Assembly (NCBI RefSeq): GCF_002211785.1
Contig: NZ_CP022132.1
Location: 1,798,001 to 1,862,000 of the forward strand
Length of the DNA stretch: 64,000 nucleotides
Origin: Francisella halioticida
GTDB taxonomy: Bacteria; Pseudomonadota; Gammaproteobacteria; Francisellales; Francisellaceae
Reading direction: 5' to 3'
Shown: piece by piece, positions 37,629 through 46,538 of the stretch
How positions within the stretch are numbered: position 1 is the first letter of the stretch
Layout of the letters: each line of letters starts with the position of its first letter
Position numbers and translations under genes: made by a program
Notes under the pieces: generated by a model
What the model was told of the DNA's origin: nothing
Database searches by the model: none
What the model saw: the letters and a program-made list of their open reading frames with translations, nothing else

Positions 37629-38345
37629 TTACAACATTTTTCTATTTTTCATCCAATAATATAAATAAGTTGTACTATACAATCCTATAGCCACTCCAAA
37701 TATAACATCACTCGGATAATGAGAACCAATAATAACTCTACTACCAGCAAATATTACTATAAGTACGTACCACATGTATTTTAATTTTTGAAACATATAC
37801 AAGAATGCTAAAAACATCGCTGCCACTGTTATTGAATGTCCAGAAGGCATACTTGCAAAATTATACCCTGGAGCATGAAAGTGCTCAAAGTAGTGAGACC
37901 CATATTGTAAAAAGAATTTAGGGCGCGCTCTTCCTATAATCATTTTCAATATTTGTCCAACAATACCGCTAATTGCAACTGTTGCAATCATAAATCCAGA
38001 ATAAGCTACAAGCTTATTAAAGAAAATCTCCATTTTCTCAGAAAGTTTTTTAGGGTTACAAACTAATCTTACAAGGACAATAACAATACAGATTATTAAA
38101 ATATATTCTGCTTTACCTACATTTGTGATATCCTTAAAAATAGTATCAACAATATGCGGTAATGAATGTTTGATATAATCTTCAACTGGAGTATCGATGT
38201 TATAAAAAGTAAATATAACAACCAGTATTATAGGTATAAAAGTGTACTTCAACTGTAAGTATTTAGGGATTTTTTCATCTAGAACTTTAGGTTTTTTTAA
38301 AAATTCCTTTAGCTGGTCAAAATTGTTTTTGATAATTTCTTTCAT
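37629..38345 (-). CDS. lpxE: PAP2-family phosphatase, probable lipid A 1-phosphatase LpxE
   Basis: 238 residues with six hydrophobic segments and the complete PAP2 signature: KMIIGRARP (KxxxxxxRP), ASMPSGHS and SRVIIGSHYPSD. Length and position beside pilA agree with LpxE of F. novicida as I remember it, which removes the 1-phosphate of lipid A at the periplasmic face. A different lipid phosphatase is possible from sequence alone. It is divergent from the pilin gene. Confidence 0.77.
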   Translation of the reverse strand: MKEIIKNNFDQLKEFLKKPKVLDEKIPKYLQLKYTFIPIILVVIFTFYNIDTPVEDYIKHSLPHIVDTIFKDITNVGKAEYILIICIVIVLVRLVCNPKKLSEKMEIFFNKLVAYSGFMIATVAISGIVGQILKMIIGRARPKFFLQYGSHYFEHFHAPGYNFASMPSGHSITVAAMFLAFLYMFQKLKYMWYVLIVIFAGSRVIIGSHYPSDVIFGVAIGLYSTTYLYYWMKNRKML

Positions 38346-38566
38346 TACTTTTCGTACATAATTTTATGTTATAAGACAAGTATAGCAGACATTTTAATAT
38401 TACATTAAGAAATAAAACCCTAAATCCCATTAATTTAATAAGGTTAATTTTTTTCAAAAAAACTTGATTGAGATTTTTTTACCTTTATAATTAGAACTAT
38501 CTGAGATCTAGGGAATTTATTCACCAAATCTCGGAGAAATGTAAAAACCTATAAGGAAATATAATC

Positions 38567-38977
38567 ATGAAAAATTTAAAAACAAAAGCTCAAAAGGGTT
38601 TCTCACTAGTTGAATTAATGGTAGTGATTGCTATTATTGCTATCTTAGCAGCAGTAGCTATCCCAATGTATTCTAACCATACTACTCGTGCGAATCTTGG
38701 TGCAGAAATGGCTCAACTTGGTGGTGTAAAATCTGACGTTGCTAAAGATATTGCAAACAACAATGGTTCTGTTACAGGTGTGTCTGGTGATGCAGCGAAT
38801 ACCCCAGCTGGAGTAAGTGTGGCGGATGGAGTTATTACTGATAGTAATGTTTCTAATGTTGTTTCTGGAGCTAGCATGACTCTAACCCCAACAGTTGGAT
38901 CAGGTGCAATTACTTGGGCTTGTAATATATCTGGAGTAAGCACATCTCAAGCACCAGGCAACTGTACAGTATCTTAA
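38567..38977 (+). CDS. pilA: Type IV pilin (PilA/PilE-like major subunit)
   Basis: 136 residues. The short basic leader MKNLKTKAQKG ends at the prepilin-peptidase site G|FSLVELMVVIAI with the conserved Glu5, followed by the hydrophobic helix IAILAAVAIPMYSN and a small Ala/Ser/Val-rich globular head closed by two cysteines (WACNISG and GNCTV). AAGGAAAT is in front of the ATG. Some 30-65 bases upstream of the ATG, GAGAT (38503) and ATCTC (38528) can pair to form a leader hairpin. A second, damaged pilin follows in tandem. Confidence 0.92.
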   Translation: MKNLKTKAQKGFSLVELMVVIAIIAILAAVAIPMYSNHTTRANLGAEMAQLGGVKSDVAKDIANNNGSVTGVSGDAANTPAGVSVADGVITDSNVSNVVSGASMTLTPTVGSGAITWACNISGVSTSQAPGNCTVS

Positions 38978-39192
38978 TATCCTTTAGAATTATTATTGTT
39001 CTATAACTTTATATCTTTCTTCTATTTCTAGTGAATTTCTTTATCTATTGAACTGTTGTTTACCCTAAATCTATAATTTTTTTTCTCTTGAATAAAAAAC
39101 TTTTATACTTATAATTGATTATACTTGAAGGTTTTTTCGCATTAGTTTAAAACTCTCTTCAAGCTTATTTAAATACTATATAAGGAATAATC

Positions 39193-39606
39193 ATGAAAAA
39201 ACTAAAAACTAAATGAGGTTTCTCACTAGTTGAGTTAATGGTTGTAATTGCTATTATTGCTATCTTAGCAGCAGTAGCTATCCCCATGTATTCTAATTAT
39301 ACTACTCGTGCTAAATTAGGAGCTCAGCTGACAAAACTAGGAGGAGCTAAAACAAATGCTAATGATTATATCACAAATAACGCAGGCAACACTGACTACA
39401 TATCCAGTGATATCCCAAATCTTCCATTTGGAGCAGCAGTTAACGATGGTGTTACCAACGGCAGAATAGATTTAGACACAAGTTCTATTGTTAGTGGCTC
39501 TGAACTTAGGCTTACTCCACTAGTATCAAGTGGCACAATTACCTGGACTTGTAACATAAACGGAGTTAATTCAACCCAAGCTCCTGCTAACTGTTCAGTA
39601 GTTTGA
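39193..39606 (+). pseudogene. Second type IV pilin with TGA before the processing site
   Basis: The ATG at 39193 has AAGGAAT upstream and reads MKKLKTK, then TGA at codon 8 (39214-39216), then GFSLVELMVVIAIIAILAAV in the same frame and a full head domain ending WTCNINGVNSTQAPANCSVV. Everything after the stop looks conserved relative to the upstream pilin, with paired cysteines. An internal ATG at 39238 would lack the leader and processing site. So either a recent nonsense mutation or a read-through case. Confidence 0.85.
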
Positions 39607-39651
39607 ATATAATAATAAGAATCATTTTTATAAACAAGTTATAATCTAGAA

Positions 39652-41301
39652 TTACCCTAAAAGAAGTTCTCTAGCATGCTTAAGAGCATTCTCTGAAACA
39701 TCTACTCCGCCTACTATCTTAGCTATTTCTGTAATACGCTGATCATGTGTAAGCTCTATAATTTTTGATTCTGTAGTATCTTTAAGATATTTTTTACTCA
39801 CATGTAGGTGTGTTTGACCTTGAGCAGCAACTTGTGGTTGATGTGTAATACAAAGTACTTGTAATTTTTCAGATAACCTCCTCAAAAGCTTACCAACTAT
39901 CTCAGCAGTTGCACCAGATATGCCAACATCAACCTCATCAAACACCAAGGTTGGATATGATTTTTTCTCAGCAGAAACAGCTTGTATTGATAACCCTATT
40001 CTACTTAGCTCACCTCCTGAGGCCACTTTTTTCACAGGTGCAAGTTGTTCTCCTAAATTAAAATTAATCATAAACTGACACTCATCAATTCCTTTTGATG
40101 TATTTGATTCAGTTTTTACAACTTGAGCGACGAAACTACCTTTAGGAATATTTAATAAACGAATATTTCTCTCTACTTGCTTTGAGAACTCCTGTGCTGC
40201 TTTATTTCTCACCTTACTAAGTTTATCTGCACAATCATTATACTCTTGTTCTAGATTTTGTTTTTGCTTTTCTAGCTCTTTTAGTTTAGCACTATCATAA
40301 GTAAAACTTTCTAACTCAGTTTGTAGTTCTTGAATATATTGATATAAATAATTAGGCTCAACCTTATGCTTACGTGCAAGATCATATATCTGGCTCATCC
40401 TTTGCTCTATTTTTGCTAATTCTTCTGGATCTTGCTCTAGTGAATATAGCTTATTCTGCGCTTCTTGGTAAGCCTCTTGAGCATATACTTTTATTTGAGA
40501 TATTAGTTCTTGTAGATCACTAAAATTAGCTTCTTCTAGCTTTAACGTTTCTTTTTCAAGTTCTGTTAACATTGCCGTAATATTTATTTCATCATCATAC
40601 ATTAAATTAATGATAAGATTTAAGCTATAGCTAATATCATCAACACTAGAGAGATTTTTTTGCTTTTGAGATAATTCTTCAAATTCATTCTCTCCTAGAC
40701 CTAAAGACACAAGCTCTTCTAATTTATACTCCAAAAGCTCTCTTTGGCTATTTTGATTATTTACGTACTCTTGTAAATCTTTTATTTCGCTATTTATCTT
40801 TTGTAATTGATAAAAAGTTTCAGAAACATAACCTAACAGTTGATCATTATTTGCAAAGCTATCTAATAAACTTAATTGAGATTTTGGATCCAATAAATCT
40901 TGATGTGAATTCTGACTATATATATTTATTAGCTTATCTGATACTTTTTTAACATCTACTGCTTTAACTACACTACCATTTATAAATAAGCGACTCTGTT
41001 TAGATTTATTAACAACACGTCTAAAAATACATTCATTATTTTCGTAATCGATAAAAAGCTCATCTAAAAGACTTTTTGCTTTTTGATTATCTTTTATACA
41101 AAAAGTAGCTGATACTTCTGTAACCTGATCATCATGTATAAATGTCTTTTCTAATCTTGCTCCAAGTACAAAACTTAAAGCATCAAGTAATATGGATTTA
41201 CCTGCTCCAGTTTCACCAGTTAAGACTGTCATACCACTTTTAAAATCAATCTCTGTAGATCTTATAATCGCAAAATTTTTTATAGATAAATGTAATAACA
41301 T
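39652..41301 (-). CDS. recN: DNA repair protein RecN
   Basis: SMC-like ATPase of 549 residues for double-strand break repair. It has an N-terminal Walker A (VLTGETGAGKSILLDALSFV), a central coiled coil of about 300 residues, the signature GGELSRIGLSIQAV, Walker B TLVFDEVDVGISG and a terminal LCITHQPQVAAQG. The ATG at 41301 fits the standard N-terminus MLLHLSIKNFAII. It is convergent with the pilin pseudogene. Confidence 0.96.
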   Translation of the reverse strand: MLLHLSIKNFAIIRSTEIDFKSGMTVLTGETGAGKSILLDALSFVLGARLEKTFIHDDQVTEVSATFCIKDNQKAKSLLDELFIDYENNECIFRRVVNKSKQSRLFINGSVVKAVDVKKVSDKLINIYSQNSHQDLLDPKSQLSLLDSFANNDQLLGYVSETFYQLQKINSEIKDLQEYVNNQNSQRELLEYKLEELVSLGLGENEFEELSQKQKNLSSVDDISYSLNLIINLMYDDEINITAMLTELEKETLKLEEANFSDLQELISQIKVYAQEAYQEAQNKLYSLEQDPEELAKIEQRMSQIYDLARKHKVEPNYLYQYIQELQTELESFTYDSAKLKELEKQKQNLEQEYNDCADKLSKVRNKAAQEFSKQVERNIRLLNIPKGSFVAQVVKTESNTSKGIDECQFMINFNLGEQLAPVKKVASGGELSRIGLSIQAVSAEKKSYPTLVFDEVDVGISGATAEIVGKLLRRLSEKLQVLCITHQPQVAAQGQTHLHVSKKYLKDTTESKIIELTHDQRITEIAKIVGGVDVSENALKHARELLLG

Positions 41302-41457
41302 AAATAGTCAGTTATTTTTTTATTGGACGTATTTAATATATATCTTAGTTTAGCTTTATACAAGTTTTGTCAATAAATATAATCTATTAGCCTTTCTTTA
41401 TCAGATAAAAACATATTATAATTCAAATGTGAAACCCAAAATATAGGATCAACAAAA

Positions 41458-42648
41458 ATGCAGTTATCAAAAAGAGTACAGGCAATGCAAGCCTCTCCCG
41501 TACGTAAGTTAGTACCGTATGCAACGCAAGCTGAAAAAGAAGGTAGAAAAGTTTATCACCTAAACATTGGTCAGCCAGATATTAAGACTCCTCATGAGTT
41601 TATGGATGCTATTAGAGATTATGATGAAGAAACTATTGCTTACTCGATAGCAAGTGGTGAACCTAGTCTGATCAAAGCTATATCAAAATACTACAAAAGA
41701 TTTGATATGGATTTTACAGAAAATGAAATCCTAATCACAAATGGTGGTTCAGAAGCACTTATATTTGCAGCAATTGCAACTTGTAATGCAGGTGATGAAA
41801 TACTTGTACCAGAACCCTTTTATACAAATTATAATGGTTTTACCACAGCCGTTGATGTAGCTATTAAGCCTATTACAACAAAAGCTGAAGAAGGCTTCCA
41901 TCTACCATCAAAAGAAGAAATCTTAACATGTGTTACTGATAGAACTCGTGCGATTATGATTTCTAACCCAGGAAATCCTACTGGTGTTGTTTATACTAAA
42001 GAAGAGCTTGAGGTTTTAGCTGAAGTTGCTAAAGAGAAAGATCTATTTATCATTAGTGATGAAGTATATCGTGAATTTACCTATGATGGACTTACTTGTA
42101 CTTCTTTTGGCAATATAAAAAGTGTTGAAAATAGAGTTATCATAGTTGATTCAGTTTCTAAGCGTTATAGTGCTTGTGGTGCTAGAATTGGCTCTCTTTG
42201 CTCAAAGAATAAAGACTTTATTGCTCAGGTAACAAAACTTTGCCAAACAAGGTTATGCGCACCAACTCTTGAGCAAATTGGTTCTGCAGCACTTTATGAA
42301 GTTTCTGAAGATTATCTAAAAGAAGTAAATAAAGAATACCAGAAAAGAAGAGATGTCACTTTTGCAGCTCTTTCTAAAATGGAAAATGTAATTTGTGAAA
42401 AACCAACAGGTGCTTTTTATGTAATTGCTAAACTGCCTATTGATGATGCTGAAAAATTTGCTCTTTGGTTATTAACTGATTTTGAAGATAATAAGGAAAC
42501 AGTTATGATATCTCCAGCAACTGATTTCTACGCAACAAAAGAACTTGGTAAAGATGAAGTAAGAATAGCATATATCCTAGAAGAAAAATTACTTAAAAGA
42601 GCCTTAGAACTATTTGAAAAAGCAATTAAAGCATATAATAACAAATAA
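41458..42648 (+). CDS. Class I PLP-dependent aminotransferase (aspartate aminotransferase-like)
   Basis: 396 residues: YHLNIGQPDIKTP, an ITNGGSEALIFA cofactor region, ISNPGNPTGVVYTKEE, IISDEVYREFTYDG, the Schiff-base lysine in SVSKRYSACGARIGSL and substrate arginine in EVRIAYILEE. This is fold-type I subgroup I-gamma. The exact amino donor (Asp, Ala or aromatic) is not readable. Single gene; the broken PAP2 gene ends two bases downstream on the opposite strand. Confidence 0.9.
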   Translation: MQLSKRVQAMQASPVRKLVPYATQAEKEGRKVYHLNIGQPDIKTPHEFMDAIRDYDEETIAYSIASGEPSLIKAISKYYKRFDMDFTENEILITNGGSEALIFAAIATCNAGDEILVPEPFYTNYNGFTTAVDVAIKPITTKAEEGFHLPSKEEILTCVTDRTRAIMISNPGNPTGVVYTKEELEVLAEVAKEKDLFIISDEVYREFTYDGLTCTSFGNIKSVENRVIIVDSVSKRYSACGARIGSLCSKNKDFIAQVTKLCQTRLCAPTLEQIGSAALYEVSEDYLKEVNKEYQKRRDVTFAALSKMENVICEKPTGAFYVIAKLPIDDAEKFALWLLTDFEDNKETVMISPATDFYATKELGKDEVRIAYILEEKLLKRALELFEKAIKAYNNK

Positions 42649-42649
42649 C

Positions 42650-43269
42650 TTAGTTTTGTGTTCTTTTTATAAAGGATATTAAAAACATAATCCATACTAC
42701 TCCTACCATATACGTTATAATTAAATCACTTGGCCAATGTGCCCCTAATACAACTCTATCGATAAATATTGCTATTAGAGGTATAAAACTAATAAAGAAA
42801 ATAACTTTATTAAATAATGATTCTTTATAAACCTAGCACTAAGTAACAACAAAAAACCAAATATTGCTACATAAATAATTGCTGAAGTTGATGGAAATCC
42901 TGATGTGGTAGACTTGTGTCTGACGGAAATCAAATCAGCCGAAGGTCTTGCTTGAAAGACAAAAACTTTAATTACTTTATCAATTAAGGATAAACCTATG
43001 AAACTAATAACAGCTAAAAATGCCGCTCTATAGCCTTTAATATAAAAAGCTATAGCCATGGCTATAATTAACAAAACTATATTATAAGGAAACTCAGCTA
43101 AATTCGAAAGAATATTAGCCCAGGCGATATCTCCAGAAAAAATAGCTTGGATATGCTTAGCAACAGTAACATCTCCATAAAAATAGTCATAATTATCAAC
43201 CAGTATTATTAACACAAGTGTTAATAATACTAAAAACATTAATTTATAAAATTTACTAACTTTACACAT
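42650..43269 (-). pseudogene. PAP2-family phosphatase, frameshifted near the C-terminus
   Basis: The 5' frame encodes six-helix PAP2 features: VIKVFVFQARPSADL and GFPSTSAIIYVA, where the usual PSGH histidine motif reads PSTS. It stops at 42775 after LLVLYL. In a neighbouring frame the strand continues with FISFIPLIAIFIDRVVLGAH and WPSDLIITY, the last PAP2 motif, to a TAA at 42650. A single indel between about 42790 and 42840 explains it. Without the RxxxGxHxxSD motif the product would be inactive. Confidence 0.78.
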
Positions 43270-43299
43270 ACTTTGCCCCTTCCGTACAAGTTATGAACC

Positions 43300-44412
43300 T
43301 TAAAAGCTGACAACTGTCCTAATATTCTTATGCATATCGGCAAAACCTTTATTAATATCTTCAATCTTTATATTCGAAGTAATAAGATTATCTATATCGA
43401 TACGACCATCCATATACCAATCAACTATCATTGGTACATCAGTTCTGCCACGCATTCCTCCAAAAGCCGAACCTTTCCAAGTACGACCTGTCACAAGCTG
43501 AAATGGTCTTGTACTAATTTCTTGACCAGCTCCAGCAACACCTATTACTATACTTTGCCCCCAACCTTTATGGGCACATTCTAAAGCCTGGCGCATAAGT
43601 TTTGTATTACCAATACATTCAAAACTATAATCAGCACCCCCACCAGTTAAGCGAATTAAATGCTGGACAAGATCTTCATCAATTTCATTTGGATTAACAA
43701 AATTTGTCATACCATATTTTTCTGCTAATTCTTTTTTATTGTTATCAATATCAACACCTACTATCTGACCAGCCCCGACAAGTTTAGCACCTTGTATTAC
43801 ATTTAGACCAATTCCACCTAAGCCAAATACAACCACACTAGCTCCTGCCTCAGCATTTGCAGTCTTAACTACAGCTCCAACCCCTGTAGTTGCACCACAG
43901 CCTATATAGCAAACCTTGTCTAAAGGTGCATCTTTACGAATTTTAGCTACTGCTATTTCTGGTAAGACTGTATAATTTGAAAATGTTGAACATCCCATAT
44001 AATGAAATATTTCTCTACCATCTTGTGTAGTAAATCTAGAACTACCATCTGGCATCAAACCTTTACCTTGAGTCTCTCTAATTGCTTGGCACAGATTGGT
44101 TTTTGGATTTAAGCAATACTCACACTCTCTACATTCCGGAGTGTAAAGAGCAATCACATGATCTCCCGGCTTTACAGATGTAACATTTTTACCAACTTCT
44201 ACTACTACACCAGCACCTTCATGGCCTAATATTGCAGGAAATAGCCCTTCAGGATCCGCACCTGACAAAGTAAATGCATCTGTATGACAAATACCTGTTG
44301 CTTTAACCTCAACTAAAACTTCATTATCTTTGGGTAAAGAAACATTAACCATTTCAACAGTTAATGGTTGTCCAGCTTTATAAGCAACAGCTGCTTTTGA
44401 TTTTATAGTCAT
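43300..44412 (-). CDS. frmA: S-(hydroxymethyl)glutathione dehydrogenase / class III alcohol dehydrogenase
   Basis: 370 residues. GHEGAGVVVEVGKNVTSVKP, a four-cysteine structural zinc site (CRECEYCLNPKTNLC), catalytic zinc ligands in ATGICHTDAF and the GCGATTGVGAV region, and the Rossmann site VVFGLGGIGLNVIQGA are typical. It oxidises the formaldehyde-glutathione adduct with NAD, and can reduce S-nitrosoglutathione. No esterase partner (frmB) is adjacent. Normal length and start. Confidence 0.94.
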   Translation of the reverse strand: MTIKSKAAVAYKAGQPLTVEMVNVSLPKDNEVLVEVKATGICHTDAFTLSGADPEGLFPAILGHEGAGVVVEVGKNVTSVKPGDHVIALYTPECRECEYCLNPKTNLCQAIRETQGKGLMPDGSSRFTTQDGREIFHYMGCSTFSNYTVLPEIAVAKIRKDAPLDKVCYIGCGATTGVGAVVKTANAEAGASVVVFGLGGIGLNVIQGAKLVGAGQIVGVDIDNNKKELAEKYGMTNFVNPNEIDEDLVQHLIRLTGGGADYSFECIGNTKLMRQALECAHKGWGQSIVIGVAGAGQEISTRPFQLVTGRTWKGSAFGGMRGRTDVPMIVDWYMDGRIDIDNLITSNIKIEDINKGFADMHKNIRTVVSF

Positions 44413-44513
44413 TGAAATACTCCAGTTATTTAATAAAATATGAATACAATAACTATTTTAAATGATAGGGGTACAGAATAAATATTTTTTTTAGTATTTT
44501 TTTAGAAGTTATG

Positions 44514-44672
44514 CCAGTCCCAATACAAATTAGTATATTTATCTCAAAGAGAGTTTGTACCTAATTTAATCTTTTGATATGCCGGTAATAGCAAAAGCTA
44601 TTGGCAAATATTAAAAGGCTAAAGAAGGTGTAAAATGCAATGATAGAAAGTATGAATTTGTATTGGGATTGG
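44514..44672. repeat. MITE-like element with 18-bp terminal inverted repeats
   Basis: The left arm CCAGTCCCAATACAAATT (44514-44531) and right arm AATTTGTATTGGGATTGG (44655-44672) pair at 17 of 18 positions, enclosing a 123-bp AT-rich core without a convincing ORF. Total length is about 160 bp. It occupies most of the spacer between frmA and the cupin gene and ends two bases from the cupin stop codon. It resembles a miniature inverted-repeat transposable element or the collapsed ends of an IS. Confidence 0.6.
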
Positions 44673-44674
44673 TG

Positions 44675-45037
44675 TTAGTCACGCTTATAGATATCTTCTA
44701 AACGTACTATATCATCTTCACCAAGATAATTTCCAACTTGAACTTCAATAATCTGAATATCACTATCTGTAAAGTTTTCTAGCCTATGCACAGATTCTTT
44801 AGGGATGAAAATATGTTCACCAACACAATATTCTTTAACACTCTCATCAACTGTTATCGTCGGTTTACCTGTTACAACAACCCAGTGTTCAGCTCTTTTA
44901 AAATGCTTTTGCAAAGAAAGATGTCCTTTAGATTTTACCGTGATAATTTTAGTTTGACTTTTTTCTGTAAAATTAATTGTTTGATAAGTTCCCCAAGGAC
45001 GCTCATAAACTTTACCTAATTCATTTATATCTGACAT
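44675..45037 (-). CDS. Cupin of the mannose-6-phosphate isomerase type II family
   Basis: 120 residues: VYERPWGTYQTINFTE, an RPWG start common to AlgA/ManC C-terminal domains, then SLQKHFKRAEHWVVVTGKP (metal-binding cupin motif H-x-x-R-x-E-H-W), IFIPKESVHRLENF and VQVGNYLGEDDIVRLEDIY at the end. It corresponds to the isomerase half of bifunctional mannose-6-P isomerase/GDP-mannose pyrophosphorylase, here free-standing. The likely role is mannose activation or another sugar-phosphate step. The ATG at 45037 with AGATG upstream is preferred over 45046. Confidence 0.83.
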   Translation of the reverse strand: MSDINELGKVYERPWGTYQTINFTEKSQTKIITVKSKGHLSLQKHFKRAEHWVVVTGKPTITVDESVKEYCVGEHIFIPKESVHRLENFTDSDIQIIEVQVGNYLGEDDIVRLEDIYKRD

Positions 45038-45140
45038 TAACAACATCTCTGTATCTAATTGGATTAGTTATTATTATCAATTAAATTAATCAACAATTCA
45101 AGCACAAGCATAAATACAAAACTATCTAAGAAAGGGAACT

Positions 45141-45899
45141 TTAAGCATGTTTTTGAGTCTTTGAATTTTTATATTCATCTAAACCTATATCCATTGATAT
45201 ATGACCTTTTTTAGGCTGCTTTTTATATGTTCCAAGCAATTTGTCCCAAAAAATTAAATTAAAACCAAAGTTAGAATTAGTTTCAGAAGGAACTGTTGAA
45301 TGATGAATCCTATGAACATCAGGAGTAACAATAAAAACTCTTAAAAACTTATCTAGCTTTTTAAAAATTCTAATATTACCATGATTAAACAAAGCTAACC
45401 CATTTAGGGTAACCTCAAAAATAACTACAGCTAACACGGGTGCTCCTATGAAGCAGATTACTGCAAACTTGATTAACATCGATAAAACTATTTCAATAGG
45501 ATGAAAACGTAAACCTGTAGTAACATCATAATCTAAATCAATATGATGAACTTTATGAAACCTCCATAATAAAGGTAGATAATGAAACAACACATGTTGA
45601 GTATAAATAGCAAAGTCTAAGACTAAAAAAGCTATGACAACCTTAAACCATAAAGGTATCTGTAATATATTAAGTATTCCTAAGCTATAGTGGCCACAAA
45701 GTAATGCAATTCCAACAGCTGTAGTAGGAAAAATAAATTTAACTGCTAAAGTATTTAATACTACTAATACTAGATTATTAAGCCAACGTTTCTTCTTTGG
45801 TATTTTCAGTTTCCTCATCGGAGCAAAAAGCTCCCATAAAGCTATAACTAAAAATATTCCTATAAAGAAACCTAGACGGATTATTGTTTCATAATGCAT
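45141..45899 (-). CDS. Fatty acid hydroxylase / sterol desaturase superfamily membrane protein
   Basis: About 252 residues with four or more hydrophobic segments and the di-iron histidine clusters HVLFHYLPLLWRFHKVHH, LRFHPIE, FNHGNIRI and HRIHHSTVPSETNSNFGF. These membrane enzymes hydroxylate or desaturate lipids using O2. The bacterial substrate is unknown; fatty acyl chains of lipid A or phospholipids are possible. The ATG at 45899 lies five bases after the sodC stop and is preferred to upstream GTGs inside sodC. Likely cotranscribed with sodC. Confidence 0.85.
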   Translation of the reverse strand: MHYETIIRLGFFIGIFLVIALWELFAPMRKLKIPKKKRWLNNLVLVVLNTLAVKFIFPTTAVGIALLCGHYSLGILNILQIPLWFKVVIAFLVLDFAIYTQHVLFHYLPLLWRFHKVHHIDLDYDVTTGLRFHPIEIVLSMLIKFAVICFIGAPVLAVVIFEVTLNGLALFNHGNIRIFKKLDKFLRVFIVTPDVHRIHHSTVPSETNSNFGFNLIFWDKLLGTYKKQPKKGHISMDIGLDEYKNSKTQKHA

Positions 45900-45904
45900 A
45901 ATAA

Positions 45905-46480
45905 TTAATCTGTAATAACCCCACACCACATCCTATTACCACCTCCACCGAGAGGCTTAGGTTTATCTGAATAATTATCTGGGCCCTCATGAATCATTAT
46001 GCTGTGCCCAACAAGCTCCTCTAAAGAATCTAATTTATGAGCTAATATAGGTTTAGTAGCTGTGCCATTAGAATTAACAACAAGAACAGGTAAATCACCT
46101 TTGTGACCATTCTCATTATACGGACCTAAGTGTTTTCCAGTATTCTGAGGATCCCAATGCCCTCCCGCCAATTTCCTTTTATTTTTACAACTTGGATTAA
46201 CATGGATATGTATCCCATGTGTGCTAGATTTAGGCAAGTTATATAAGTGTGGTGTTATCAACATGCCTTCTCGCTTACCATTTTGGATATAAGGTGCTAT
46301 TGTAATTGTCCCCACCTCTTTATTTGTATCTGTGCTTTTCATATGAACAATTAATTCACCATCATGACATCTATCGTATGGCTCTTCTTCAAAAAGAGAA
46401 AATCTAGTTAATAAAACTAAAATTAAAACTAAAATTAAAACTATACCAAATATTTTATAAGATATATTTACAGCCATCAT
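45905..46480 (-). CDS. sodC: Cu/Zn superoxide dismutase
   Basis: 191 residues with an N-terminal membrane or signal segment (IFGIVLILVLILVLLTRF). Copper and zinc ligands are visible: GIHIHVNPSC, GGHWDPQNTGKHLGPYN, GHKGDLP and MIHEGPDNYSD, with the disulfide partner in GGNRMWCGVI. It detoxifies superoxide in the periplasm, important for survival in phagocytes. The signal has no obvious lipobox or AxA site, so it may remain membrane anchored. TAGGTG is upstream of the ATG at 46480. IS3-1 copy B starts 59 bases upstream of this start. Confidence 0.95.
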   Translation of the reverse strand: MMAVNISYKIFGIVLILVLILVLLTRFSLFEEEPYDRCHDGELIVHMKSTDTNKEVGTITIAPYIQNGKREGMLITPHLYNLPKSSTHGIHIHVNPSCKNKRKLAGGHWDPQNTGKHLGPYNENGHKGDLPVLVVNSNGTATKPILAHKLDSLEELVGHSIMIHEGPDNYSDKPKPLGGGGNRMWCGVITD

Positions 46481-46538
46481 ATACACCTAATGTCCCAATA
46501 TTATACTAAACATAATACAAATATTTAAAAATATATTC

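Noticed and set aside
13778-39216. Idea that TGA is recoded as an amino acid in this genome (IS3-1 codon 44, pilin codon 8)
   Set aside because: Intact genes use TGA as a normal stop (for example the ArsR-type gene), and other broken genes here carry TAA and TAG equally, so ordinary nonsense mutations are simpler.
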